DNA of 64,000 nt, taken from contig NC_089736.1 of NCBI RefSeq assembly GCF_035083965.1, positions 9,944,207 to 10,008,206 of the forward strand, given 5' to 3'. Shown piece by piece: positions 44,114-55,610 of this stretch (its first letter is position 1; every line of letters begins with the position of its first letter). The stretch is from Branchiostoma lanceolatum (taxonomy: Eukaryota; Chordata; Leptocardii; Amphioxiformes; Branchiostomatidae). Under the pieces are notes generated by a model. It had not been told where the DNA came from, searched no databases, and saw only the letters and a program-made list of their open reading frames with translations. Position numbers and translations under genes: made by a program.

Positions 44114-46415
44114 ATGACTGAGCCAGGACGACCTACTCCACCTGGAGGCTTTACCGATCCAGCAAATTATCACATTACTGATTTTCGTCAAGTCGAGGCT
44201 TTATTTTCCTGTGTTAAGGTTGGTAACCATCTTATCAAATTTATTATCACTAAAAGAAAAAGCTCTTTGTTTGACTTTCATGATTAAAAAAATGTACATC
44301 TGTGTAAATATGTCGGGTGTGATTTTTATGTTTTATGCTGTTTCTGTATCTGTATCTATATAGCCGGTATAAGTTAATACTGCCATTCGGCGTAACACAC
44401 CGCAGCTTCGCAGGCACGTGGCGCGTTGTTTCCTGTTATTCTTGGGATGGTAATTATCTGAAACCCTAGCCGTGACTTGGTATTGATTCTAGTCTAACTT
44501 CGGGAACAGGTTTTCTGCGCGTGAAGAATTTGCGCGTGAAAAAATAAATTTCTTTAAAATGTGTCAGAAAATGTGCAGTATGATTTTCTTAGTCAGGAAA
44601 ATGTGATCCCATGATACAATTTTTCATCTGACACCTGAAATTATGGTTTGAAAAGTTTTGATTTTTTAGTCCCTTGGGAATAGGTCTTTTGGGAATAGTT
44701 AAACTTTTGGGGTCTTGAAACTTAATCATCTGAAAATCACTTAAATCTTTTAGAAATACATAGTAAACTTATTTATATAAGGTTCTGTACTGTAAAATGT
44801 AACTATTTGAAGCTTTTCTCCATTCTATTAGGCTAATTTCATCTTTTCTCAAGAAGATTCTTTCACGCGCAAATTTCGAACTTTTTTGCGCGTGAAAACT
44901 TAACATTTGAAAATCACTTAATCATTACTTGAAGATTGAAAGAACAACATTTTGAACTGTAGAATGCAACAATAAGATACCTAATTCCATTGTGGGTCAT
45001 CTTATTTCAAGTTTTAAGCTTAAAACCTCCAAAAAAGTTTTAAATCCCTTGGGAGTCAGTTTTGATATTCCCAAGGGACCTAAAATTCAAACCCAAAATT
45101 CAGCAAACAGATGCAAAATCATATCATGGGGTAACATTTCTTTGACTAAGAATTTTGTAGTGCACATTTTCTGACACATTTCTTGAACTTTTTCACACGC
45201 AAATTTTTCACGCGCAAATTTTTCATGCGCACATTTTTCACGCGCAAATTTCTCACGCGCACAAAACCCCAACCCCTAACGTCAATGTTTTCTTCCTATT
45301 CTGACTGCAGCTCAAAGGGGAGGTGGAGAAACGTATCTATGACGGCAAAACCTTTCAAATATACCATCCCATCTCGTACCAGTCACAGGTTGTTAACGGG
45401 ATAAACTATAAGTCTCTGGTAAATTGTTTTCCGTTTTTGCCACCATTCTGGTCTCTGCATACATGACATGTGTAATTGTGCCTCTGCCTATTTGCCCACT
45501 GTGCATCCAGTTGGTTAGCAAAAAAACCCACACTACATTAATTTGCACGATATACACCTTTACTTATATACCTTTTATAATTTACAAGAGATGCACACCG
45601 AGTTTATAAACTCCATGTTCTTAATTTTAACTTAACAAATCATGCTTGTCTAACAATCAAACATGTTTTGATTTTTTAGGTTGCAAATTCTAGCTGTTGT
45701 TCAACTACGTTCTTATTCTTCACCATGCAATTGGCGTTATTGTTGTGCAAATCAGTGTGTATCAGAATTGTTTCTGATCCTCATGTTAAAATGAAATCAA
45801 TGCCTGACGGTGCCAAAAGTTGCAGAAATCCTCAATTTGAAATGACTGGGTGCTGCAGCTGTCAATCAATTTTGGTTTTAGTAATGTTATAACAGTTGGG
45901 TTCATGAAAGCAACCTTGGGACGTACTGCAAAAAAAATGGTTGCTGGTTGAGTAAGACGGCTGGTTAGCACTGGGGTCTTAAATTTGGACAGTGTAAAAT
46001 TGGACAGGACTGTTTTCATGTGATTGTAGGTGGTTGTCTGGCCAGGTTTGACTGTACATACAGTAAATTCATTTATTTTTGAGAGAATTTATTTTCAAGG
46101 TAGGGGTGAAAAGAGTTTTTCACTCTATTCTATGTTTGCACTAATTTTGCAGTTGAATCAATAAGACATATTTGTGGTGTCATGATTTGGAGTGGACAGG
46201 CATCGAGAAAACCAAAAAAAAAAAATACAACAAATTTCAGGATTTACAGTACATATGATATTCTCCAATTTCAGGTTTATGTTGTTGGTGCACGCCCTGC
46301 TATTGGAGCCTATGTGGAGATGACTGCAGGCTACAGCCTGGAGCCAGCAGCCATGCCATGCCTGCTCAACGCAGAGTGGCTGGGGGAAGGGCTCACTCAG
46401 CGGACCGAGAAGTAG
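44114..46415 (+). CDS. Stefin-like cysteine protease inhibitor (type 1 cystatin), gene 3
   Basis: Coding exons are 44,114-44,218, 45,311-45,418 and 46,275-46,415, phase 0, giving 117 residues. Exon 2 begins at 44,080 and the ATG sits in CAACAGGATGACTGAG. The protein opens with a proline-rich MTEPGRPTPPGGF, keeping the paired glycines; the middle exon begins LKGEVEKRIYDGKTF and holds YQSQVVNGINYKSL, whose QVVNG is closest of the three to the vertebrate QVVAG loop. The last exon (46 residues) is unlike that of gene 2 but ends LTQRTEK, similar to the LTQTKK end of gene 1. No signal peptide, so probably cytosolic. Introns 1 and 2 have been enlarged by mobile elements and a minisatellite. The N-terminal extension is about five residues longer than in gene 2. 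Target proteases unknown. Confidence 0.87.
44345..44410. repeat. Dispersed repeat fragment in intron 2 of gene 3
   Basis: GTATCTGTATCTATATAGCC and GGTATAAGTTAATACTGCC, then TTCGGCGTAACACACC, are the inverse of strings at 39,950-40,015 (GTTACGCCGAAGGGCGG) and 34,495-34,550. Confidence 0.65.
44509..45270. mobile_element. 760-bp foldback element in intron 2 of gene 3
   Basis: The left end has GCGCGTGAAGAATTTGCGCG and AAATGTGTCAGAAAATGTGC; the right end is the inverse (GCACATTTTCTGACACATTT, then several CACGCGCAAATTT units). The inverse arms continue inward past TTCTTAGTCA and CCCATGATA. The right arm has expanded TTTTTCACGCGCAAA units. Unit 2 intron 2 (191 bp) is the empty counterpart. Confidence 0.8.
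45905..46056 (+). mobile_element. Decayed CAGTCAAACCTG-family element in intron 3 of gene 3
   Basis: It ends GGCCAGGTTTGACTGTA and contains GGTTGAGTAAGACGGCTGG as in unit 2. The left end is eroded. Confidence 0.65.
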
Positions 46416-46875
46416 GGAGTCAGCCTCCCAACCATCAGTGCGTTATATAATTACAGTGTGTTAAATCAGAGTTTACTACTGACAGTTGAATGACCATCAT
46501 GTACCATCATTTGGAAGCACATTTCATCTGTATGAGTTAAGAGGAAGCATGACTTAAACACAGTGAATTGTGAACGTTCTGGAACAGATTAAATTTGATC
46601 TAAAACAGCTAGCTTTCAGTCATTTTGTCTGCAGGAACTATTAGTAAGCAAAATATGCAATTTTCACTATCTTTCAAACTAAATACATACTTTACAGGTA
46701 AAGTGCATTATCCAAACATGAGTTATTGCAAACTCTAGTAAACAGTCGCCTATTCTGTGTTTAGATTCCATCAGCTGTCTTCTCTAAATCATATCAAAAC
46801 TTGTAAGTTAATGCATGACGAATTATAAACTTCCTAAACCTGACTTTGCCTAGTCACTGGTGAGATCTTTGAAGA

Positions 46876-46881
46876 AATAAA
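46876..46881 (+). terminator. Polyadenylation signal of stefin-like gene 3
   Basis: AATAAA in GAAGAAATAAAATGGG, about 460 bases after the stop; the downstream TGTGTGTTGATG stretch is conserved with genes 1 and 2. Confidence 0.75.
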
Positions 46882-47969
46882 ATGGGAAAATATGGGAAAC
46901 TATGTGTGTTGATGTATATTTCTGTGTGAGAATTTTTTATACTTGAATTACATATGAGTATATAATTATATAATTCCACTGTTCAACATAAAATACAGGA
47001 CATTAAAAAACATAATCGGAAACTTCATTTGTTACACACAGGTTTCGACACTGTATCACTAACTGCATGCAATCCAATGTAAAATCAGTAAAACCTTCAA
47101 GTTGGTAAAAATGGATTTCAAAAAGGGATTCATGATCAGACTGGACTGATAAATTATGAGATAACATGTAAATATCTGGACAACATAACTACACCAGGCC
47201 TTTGTTCAGGCCCTGGATGTGCATACATGCATGGGTTAACACATGTCACATATTTTAAGGAGCGGTAACATTCAATGTAAGTTGTATGGTTTTGATGTTG
47301 TAGTACTCTAAAGCAGACACATGCATGCATGACTATTGCAAGAATGAATTCGTTCCGCGATCGTAATACAAATTTCTTCTTCAGATTAACAGAAGCTTAA
47401 ATAAAATGCTGTTCTGTCCATCTGACCAAATTCCTATCACGTTTATAGCGTCTGGACAGATACGTCTGGAGTAAGAATGTAGCAATGACACCTGGTCTTT
47501 GTTTTCTGGAGTTACCACAGGTACAAGCCTGGGGGAGGGTTAGTAGGTCAATTGTCTGATTGAACAGATAATTACACATAATCGGCTTGTTAATGTCATT
47601 GGTTAAGGCTGGGAATGGGTGGTGCTGTCATTAAGTTCAATTACCTTGTCACTTTTAACCTGTTTGATGACTTTGTGTATCGGGGTCATCTCCTTTCAGC
47701 ATGTCGTGTCACGCACCTGTGTTTAAGGCCAACGCCCAACTGACATACTATTACCAGTAGGAACTAAATTCTCCTAGTGCTTCATTTCTTTTATTGATTC
47801 TGTGCAAGTTCAAGATCTTCGTTCAGTATTCAAACATTATAAGCGCTCAACAACTGGTCAGCATTTCGTATGGAATTGCACAAGTTCTGACCAGTTCCAG
47901 ACCCCCCCAAACGCACTTTTACACTCCTTTAAACTTACGACACATTCTTGCCTTCCTTACTGGTGATTA
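46882..47969. other. 3' flank of gene 3, homologous to that of gene 2
   Basis: It aligns with 38,713-39,780 over shared strings such as GTCTGGACAGATACGTCTGG and GCCAACGCCCAACTGACA. No gene seen. Confidence 0.7.
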
Positions 47970-48560
47970 CAGACCTCTCCGAGCACCATTTGAAATGTAT
48001 ATTTATCATGAACCAGACTTTTGGTGCGTAAACAACTCTGTTACCGCCCCCCTCCCCAATCGTACTTACCACCGTCCGTCTCGTCTCCCCATTCTATCAC
48101 CTCTTCGATGACGTCTACATCAAAATCGGCGTTGCTGTGTTCCTGTCGCCAGCTGCTGGCCCCACAATACCAATTTTCACGTCAAAACACATAGAATTTC
48201 ATTTTAAAAAAGGAATAAATCGACTATAACTAACCTGAACCACGTTTCGCAGGTCTTCAGGTCAAGGGTCACATAACATAGTGGCATCTAGCGGTTGAGA
48301 TGTAAACTGCAGTAACGACAGGTTGCTTACACGGTCTAAAAGCGCCCCTCGGCGGTTGATTTACAAAGTACACCATTTGTAATGTTGCTGTGTACGTGTG
48401 CATGTGCATATGTGGTAACTTTCGAGTTTCCTTACCTGACTCATGTCTCTGTAACACGTTGTGCGTTTTATGCACTGTATGAGTTGGATGAAAACCTTTT
48501 TGTCATTCAAAATAACCTTTTTACTGTAATTTTTACCAAAGAAATCGTGAAACTTGGTCC
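47970..48560 (+). repeat. Truncated fourth unit of the stefin-array duplication
   Basis: It carries GTTACCGCCCCCCTCCCC, AAACACATAGAAT, ACACGGTCTAAAAGCGCCCC and TTTTATGCACTGTATGAG, matching the upstream parts of units 2 and 3. Homology fades after about 48,560, before the promoter; no exon follows. Confidence 0.75.
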
Positions 48561-49827
48561 AAACTATGACTGTGCATGTACTGAAGGTTCGGCATAGAGC
48601 GAAACAGACAGTTTTTCTCAGCAGTTCTTGGAGTTCCGAATGAACATGTTACAGTTACTGTAGTTTTGTTTGAGGATGATCAATTTAGCACCATCGAAAA
48701 TTAAGCTGTATTCAATTCAAAGAGAAGCGCTGTTTTGGTGGATACGGTGCTGAATGAAAGAGACCAACATGAACATGTATTTGATTTTCGTGGACAATAC
48801 AGCAGCGCCTCCAGCGGCTACTTTACAACGTGCAGTATACTAGTACTGAATTTGGACATTCTGTTTTGTGTTGCTTTCTTTCATGTCAAGGAGCTGCATC
48901 TACAATAGTCATAACGGACAATGTTAATTGAAAGATTAGAAATTTTCCACCTTAATTCGAAGCAAAACAATACCTCTTAGCCTCTACCAGGCCCTCTACA
49001 AAAATCAGAGCAAACGCTTCCATAAAACGTAATCGTCTTTACAAAATCAAGTGATGAAGAAAATGGACAAGATCAGATCAAGTGGACTCTTTATCAAAAC
49101 CGGATGTGGCTGTTTCTTCGAGTAACTGACCTTGACATGTCACGCCCAAGGTCACCGGAAGTCCCCCCAGCAGGTGCGCGTGCTCAAAGCTGTGATGTTC
49201 TGCTTCATTAAGGAGCTAGTGAGCCGGCCGGCCGTCTTAATGCTAATGACAACATGTCTTCAGAAAGGTGATAGGCGCGAGGAATATTCCCCAAGTCTGT
49301 AGAGCACCGAGATGTTTGTGATGTTCTGTGTATCGACATATTTGAACGTCAAAACTTGAATTTCAAAACTCAACCCGTATCCCACCTTTTCCAATACAAT
49401 CTGGGTCTATCAAGTAAAACGGAAAGTACATTTTGACCAATCTAAAACGCCAAAGCCAAGCTTAAGCAACCAGACTGAAGAGACACGTCAACTTCACTGT
49501 TTTCATCGCCTAACAGGGTCTAGCCAAATAGTCTAACGTGTGATTCTGGATGGCTGGTTTTCAGATGGCAAAGGTTCCCATGAGTTTTCGAACGTTTACG
49601 ATTTCGTGCGCGCCCGGTAGGTCGTTATGCAGTGCGGGTGGGTTCGGTTGTATGTACACACACTTGAAAAAACGTCACTGAGAGGTCTGTCCTCTTTCCT
49701 GTTGTACAGTCAGTTCTGTCAAAGTCGGAAGACTGATGGGGAAAATCCACCTGCCTTGGTTAAGAAAGTTGTATTTGCAGAGAACGCAGAGCGGGTATAA
49801 CCATAGCGCTGTGCACCTGCACTGCAT
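48561..49827. other. Intergenic stretch, nothing identified
   Basis: No gene or repeat that I recognise. Confidence 0.45.
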
Positions 49828-50100
49828 GTCCCCGTGGCGCAAGCGGTAACGCTGCTTGGCAATATGGATCAAATTGTTCCGTAGATCTGTAGCCCGGGGT
49901 TCGATCCTAGGGTTGGTCCCAGCTTTCACAGGTTGTAAGGGATTGCATTCGTCATTTCGGATGGTGAGGTAAAGCCGACGGCCCCGTGTGTGAGGGAGCT
50001 TCAGCTCAGGCGCAAGCGCCAAAAAGACTCAAGCGCCAAAACTCTGCAAGTAAAAGAACCCAACACACTTATCGAGAAGAGTAGTAGCTTGACCTAAACA
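49828..50100 (+). mobile_element. tRNA-derived SINE
   Basis: A box-like TGGCGCAAGCGGTAACG at 49,835 and B box GGTTCGATCC at 49,898-49,907 form an RNA polymerase III type promoter. Downstream GTAAAGCCGACGGCCCCGTG and AAGAACCCAACACACTTATC plus GAGAAGAGTAG resemble the body found in many invertebrate SINEs. The anticodon arm is not tRNA-like, so this is not a functional tRNA gene. Confidence 0.8.
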
Positions 50101-52671
50101 CGCAAGCCGTAGAGAAGCCGCATGGCACTACTAGATAACGAAAAAGTGACATGCTTCGTCCTCAGTCTAACGGGTTTGTACACAAGTTTTGGAGTCGACT
50201 CGGGGCTGTGTGTTAAGAGCTTTGGGCTTTCTTACTAGAAAATGCTACTTGAGTGGCCTAGGGTTCTCCTTGTAAGGTTCGACCGCACCTGCACTAGGGA
50301 ACACTGCACGTGCGGGCACCACTCACCCGGCACTCACCGGCCACCTTGTCTCAGGTGACAGTCAAGGTGTCACACACCTGCGCCGTACGTTATAAATCCT
50401 CCTGTCACTGTTAAGGAGGGGTTTCTTGGCTTCCGTGTCGGGGCTTTTTAGCTGTTGTGGGTGTAAACAAGGTCATTGTGGGATCATTAACCTGGGGCGA
50501 GATGTGTAAACACACGAGGTTTGGACTTGGGAGAAGAGACCGGCACAAGGCCACAGGGAGCGGCAACGATGAAGAACAAAATACACTCTCGCACTTTCTC
50601 GCGAGTGTTTGTATACGTGCGAGGATCCTCCCTGTGCATTTGGAGCCACCTGATAGTACAAAAGTGAACACACAGTTAGAGATTATACCTTCTTATTAAA
50701 GGTCTTTAACAAGAGAAGAAAGACTTAGACACTAGGAATGTGGGAAACATAGTAGAAACCTACACAGACAGCTTTTAAGCTGTACATTTGTACGTGTTTT
50801 GTCTTGTACTTTAACTCCTAAAAGTTGTAATTCCAAACTTGCCAGAGGATATAAGTGCTTGAGTATGGACCTCCCAAAACAAGTACAGTTACTGCCATTC
50901 ACAGAAATCTCTTAAAAGGAGGAACAACTGGAGAAAATATCCCAAAGAAGTACTCAATTAACCTTGAGACCCCTTCCTACTTCACTAACCTCCTCCAAAC
51001 CTCTCGCGGGAAAACGCCTCCAAATTCCTGCCATAATAAAGTTGGTTCCATTCCATGTCGTGTTGACAGACATGCCTTGAAATTCAAAACAAGGGAATAC
51101 TCCATCTATGCATCTTCGTGTGTGTTTATACTAGCTTTAATACCGTCGCCTGATGATATGATCCAGTCTTGTAAACCCTTTTGTTGTCAATATATATGAT
51201 TGGGAAAAAGGGTAAAATGATGTGACAATTGTCGACGAAAACCGTCAGTATGTACGACTAAAAAGTATTCGGCAATTTTCGCTTTGCCCGGTAGGAAAAA
51301 AAATCTTAATAGCACAGAAACGTATCATCAAATTACATCACAAGTATAAAGCTCACAAAAAGTGGACAAAGAAAAATGTAGAAGAGTTTGTATACGTCAC
51401 TCTATATCTTCGAATCATTGGTTTTGCTTATACTATGATGAGTCTGTTGAATACTATTCTTAGTCACTCAACACCAGTTTCTGGTGCGGAAAATAAGCCC
51501 ACCCCTGCGGCAAAGAAGTCCCCCTCCCCCCACTTCCATCTATACTTAGAAATACCACTGAGAAGGTGAAATTATCGGCGCTGACGGACAGCAAACAAAC
51601 CTGTCTGAAACCTCCCGGCGGTCGTGCGTTGCACCTGTCAATCATCACTCCACAGGCTCTCAGACTTCACGTGACGTGTCAATCCAACCAATGGGGTTAA
51701 TGCCACAGATTTTCCGCTGATTGCCACGTGGAATGTCACGGTCGGAAGAACTTTCTCACTATCTTTTTCCAGTTCAACAAAATAGCTACAAGAAATTAAA
51801 TTACGCGGGTATTGGGCAATATTTGATACATGGAATATGCGTTTTTTTCAGCAAAGATAACAGTTTATCATTGTGGATAGCTCCAAATGTTCATAAGATA
51901 ACGTTTATGGAAATCCATTATACCTAGTTTTAAGAGGATTCTAAGAGAACTTGTTCTATTTTCAAGTCGAAGCTAGAGCTATTGAAATGGGCTATCATAA
52001 TGCGTGTTATTTTTCTTTTCAAATTCTAATGGACATATGATATCACCTAAGCAAAACTTTGATCTTGTTTGACATATAGTTCAATCAGTTCTTTCCTTTA
52101 AATCAGCTTGTTTCGTCGGTTTTCTGTCCAAAGATATCCCCTCTGATGAACCAGCCCCCCTCCTAACCCCACGGTGGTAGGTAGACACACCCCTTACTAA
52201 AGGTGGGTCGAATATTTGACCTACAACTCCAGCCATCGCGCTCTAAACCCCCCAACAATAAACAAAACTAAGTGGCTATCGCTTACCCCATCTGACAGCT
52301 ATCGCCCTGTGGCCGTATTGCCAAAACGTTCGTACGTAAATACGCCACCTTTCTTTAAAACACAACCCCCCAACAAAGTGCGTCTTTGTTCGTGAAGACG
52401 TCGTACATGTCTTGTTTCAGGCGGAACTTGAGAGCAGCTATAGACCAACACTTAACCCTAACCAACGGCAAGTTTCTTTTCATCTTGTACAAAAAGCGTG
52501 TTGGTGGTGAAAGGCACTTGAGAGCGCGTGTTCCACCATTGGTCTGTAGTATCAAAAGAATGGAGGCGGCTGAGAAAGGGGGGGGGGGGTCTTACAATTC
52601 ACGTGAACTACACGTGGTTGTTCTGTAGCAGATATAAATTATAATATCATGTGATGATTTCAACCCGGTGG
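50101..52671. other. Intergenic stretch with scattered promoter-like strings
   Basis: TTATAAATCC at about 50,390 and a CACGTGACGTG plus CCAAT cluster at about 51,668-51,695 are noted but not tied to any exon. No gene is recognised. Confidence 0.35.
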
Positions 52672-52770
52672 TGTCGCGGTGGCGCAATGGCAGGGTGTTT
52701 GAGGAGAGTCACATCTCGAGCACGTAACAACCCTCCACACTTATTGAAAAGAGTTAAGGGGTCCTTCCCA
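52672..52770 (+). mobile_element. Internally deleted tRNA-derived SINE
   Basis: A box-like GGTGGCGCAATGGCAGGG is followed shortly by CTCGAGCACGTAACAACCC and CACACTTATTGAAAAGAGTT, the 3' body strings of the SINE at 49,828. The B box is missing. Confidence 0.65.
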
Positions 52771-53334
52771 GTGTGCGTGGATCAAATAAATCTGTCCGGA
52801 TATGCTTTTTCTGCTCAGTACAAACCATGGGGCGGTATAACAGGAATGCAATACAAACAAACAATGGGAAAAGGACCTTACCCATTTTTTACTGAACGGT
52901 ATACATATATTAATCTTCGTCAAGGAATGGAAAATACACACAGTTTCTACGACGTAATTCTATGCAGATAGAACGCGTGAATATACAGCAACAATCCTAC
53001 AGATGTGTTTTCAAGGTCTCATAAGGATAACATGGTCTTCACAAACATCGAATAAAACCAAGCAAATGCATCCAGTACCAGGAAAGAGCAGAAAAAAATG
53101 TTTATTGCATGAAGACAGGACAGAAGATCACCCACATAACAGATAAAAATCAACCCTCAGTGTCCGTGAATAGTTTCACCAGGTTGGTAATATGTCAATA
53201 AATAAAAAGACAACAACCCCGTGTAAACACCGCATTTATCTATTTCTGTGTATATGCAGAATACTTGATTTCCGGGCACAGCATCTATAAGCAGCGACAC
53301 CTATAGCTGCAGTGCAATGTGAACCAGTCAGAAT
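52771..53334. other. Intergenic stretch, nothing identified
   Basis: No gene or repeat recognised. Confidence 0.4.
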
Positions 53335-53374
53335 TGCCTTGAGGAAGGCGACAGATGGTCACCGAAACGTTGGT
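53335..53374 (+). ncRNA. Hammerhead-like relic of a Penelope-type element
   Basis: CTTGAGGA, a stem-forming AGGCGACAG..GGTCACC, then GAAACGTTGG parallels the motif order at 41,322-41,362. The first box has C to U relative to CUGANGA, so it is probably inactive. No reverse transcriptase is present nearby. Confidence 0.4.
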
Positions 53375-54428
53375 TGAGTAAAACACTCGGTAGTGTACAA
53401 ATAGTCTTTTCATCCAACCCTCTGTGTGTTTCACGCTCCTCCCTACAAAACTCTCTACCAGTGTATCTTACCCATGTTACCAGTATAGATAAAGATAGCA
53501 GATACCATCTGTAAAACTAGCCCGCAATTTGTTCACGTTGATGCCATTGCAGATTCCAGACCCGCTACCCCGGTGTGTGGGAAATGGACAACATCCGTTT
53601 CCACTTGAGTGTTGCTTGTTGAAGCCAAAACATGGCTGAAAAAGATTTTGTCCTCAAAGGTCAGGTGGAACAGATTGTAGACAGGGCACTGTACTGACAT
53701 TAACTCTACAATGTAGGAATTATGTCTACACAGCCAATGATGATGGCGACGAGAATCGAATGCAGGCAAAAATACATTATGAAGAATCTTGAAACATTGA
53801 AACAACTTTGATCTCAGTCTTAGTTGCCGACAAGATTTTGTTAATTGGGAATTCAGTTACAAGCACATTTAAGTTGTTTATAGTAATAAAACATATCCAT
53901 GATTATTAACACGCAGAAGTATTGAAGAAAAAAATCGAACGGTCAAATCTTTCAAACTCAAAGTCAATGCCCAAGATTTTGTGTTGTTTCTTCGTTTCAC
54001 CACCGAGAAATATTGAAAGAAAGGTTTTCTGAGGCAACACACATTAAACCAAAACATATTGATACATGAAGTCATTAAGAACTTTTACCATTCTCTATAA
54101 AAACGGGAAATTTAAAAAATATACTTCTGAGCTATATACACTAGTACTACCCTAGGTGCTAGTCCCGTTACAGTCACTTCAAGGTTAGGATTTCATTGGT
54201 AAGGCTCCCCGACTGACAGGAAACGGTGTCCACAGGGGGCCGCGTCTCCAGGCTAACAATATCCAAACATCAGATAAACTCCGCTGTGAGGGCTAGCAGA
54301 CACATTGGATAGGACATTCACACTGTGTGAAGAAATTGCGACGAGGGTTGGGCGACCATTTAAGGCCAAGCAGTGTACTTGACCTAAGATGACCCACACA
54401 GAAAACCAGCACGTAAAGAATTGTCCTA
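53375..54428. other. Intergenic stretch, nothing identified
   Basis: No gene that I can support; short minus-strand open frames lack features. Confidence 0.4.
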
Positions 54429-54660
54429 GTTACCTCCATGAAAAATGGAGGTATTGTTTTTGGTGACTGTGTGTGTGTGTGTATCTGTCTGTCTGTCTGT
54501 GTCACGCTGTGTTTGTATTTCCGGATAATTGTGGTCAGCACAACTTTAGAACCTCTGGGTGGATTGTAATGATATTTGGTATGAGGGTAGGTGTTGTGAG
54601 ACCAGGAAATCAAGGTCGGTCCCCCGCTGTGTGACCTTGGTACTGCAGCAGAACGTCCGC
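54429..54660 (+). repeat. Dispersed repeat with hairpin head and microsatellite
   Basis: It starts TTACCTCCATGAAAAATGG AGG, a small hairpin, followed by GTGTGTGTGTGTGT and CTGTCTGTCTGTCTGT runs and then ATGATATTTGGTATGAGGG. A second head is at 55,491 (ATGAAAAATGGAGATATTG) and a related head at 56,694. It is probably one end of a retroelement; the class is not settled. Confidence 0.6.
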
Positions 54661-54855
54661 TTTTTTGTATTTTTTGTCCTGGGAATGCTATATGGTTTTG
54701 TTTTTTAGGTGGCAGTTAGCCTTTGATGTAAGGAATAAGTTGTGTAGGCCCACTAGTTTAAGTTTGAGAATGGTGAACGTTTAGTTCTATAGTTAAAAAA
54801 ACAGGAAATACCCTTTCTATAAATTAGGTCTAGTTCTTAAGTATATAGTTCTGTA

Positions 54856-54959
54856 ATCTCCAAGCAGATGTTGGGGGTGAAAATCGTTATGTTTTCTGTC
54901 AGAACATCCTACCGGTAAGTAATCCTCACTATCTTCCATCCAACATCTGCTTGGAGATT
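54856..54959. mobile_element. MITE, TCTCCAAGCAGA family (copy 3)
   Basis: ATCTCCAAGCAGATGTTGG and its inverse at the right end, flanked by TA on both sides. Interior unlike the other copies. Confidence 0.85.
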
Positions 54960-55610
54960 TAGTATATTATATATTCTTCTTATAGCAAACCGGACTATAG
55001 AGTAAGTTTTACCATTGTCTAAACGAAGCGCTAGAAAAGAAAATGGCGGCCAGCGCGTGAAATTAAAACGGAAAGGAACTAAAAGAGCGACGCAATGAAT
55101 TAGAATGCGTGAAACATGCATGAAATTGTAGCACAGAAAGGCACAAGAAAAGCCCGGAAATTTCGGTGTACAGACTTTCCTCCTTTCGTGTGTGTTACTG
55201 GATGGTCCCCAAGTCTACACTACGGGGGTGTATTGAATTTAGGACGGACAGAGTCGGCTATAAACCTGACGGACTGGAAGATAAACTGGGGACCGCGGGG
55301 AGAAACCAAATGAAAACACACTCTAACGCGATTTCCACGGGGAATCCATTGGACACGGACAGTACGGCTGTGTTCACGTAGACGGGAGGGAATTGGAAAG
55401 GACAGGTTTTAGCCTAAACGTCGGATGGAATTTGAGGTGGTCAGCCGTGGTCTAACGAAGTTACCTCAGATTTACCAAAAACCTAGGTTATTACCTCCAT
55501 GAAAAATGGAGATATTGTTTTATATTGAGCGAGTGTCAGTTCCAAAGCCGACTGACGTTTGTTCGTTCGTTCAGACCCTTGTAGTGACTAGTGGCACAAA
55601 GGACATCAAT
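54960..55610. other. Intergenic with a YY1-like motif
   Basis: AAAATGGCGGCCAGC near 55,041 fits a YY1 site. A repeat head (TTACCTCCATGAAAAATGG) is at 55,491. No gene is called. Confidence 0.4.

Larger units (their letters stand above)
30565..48560 (+). repeat. Tandem segmental duplication carrying the stefin-like gene array
   Basis: Homology starts near 30,565 (GCACGTTTACCAGACA-type string) and recurs from about 34,560 and 40,040, with a truncated fourth start at about 48,000. Shared landmarks in units 2 and 3 include AAACACATAGAATTCCAT, ACACGGTCTAAAAGCGCCCC, TTCTTCACC..CAGTCATTTTAACC, the promoter and non-coding exon, all coding exons, and the 3' end. Unit 1 has a shorter first intron. Unit lengths differ mainly by mobile insertions. 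Confidence 0.9.

Noticed and set aside
49828..49920. Functional tRNA gene
   Set aside because: A and B boxes are present, but the acceptor and anticodon stems do not form a cloverleaf and the sequence continues into a SINE body.
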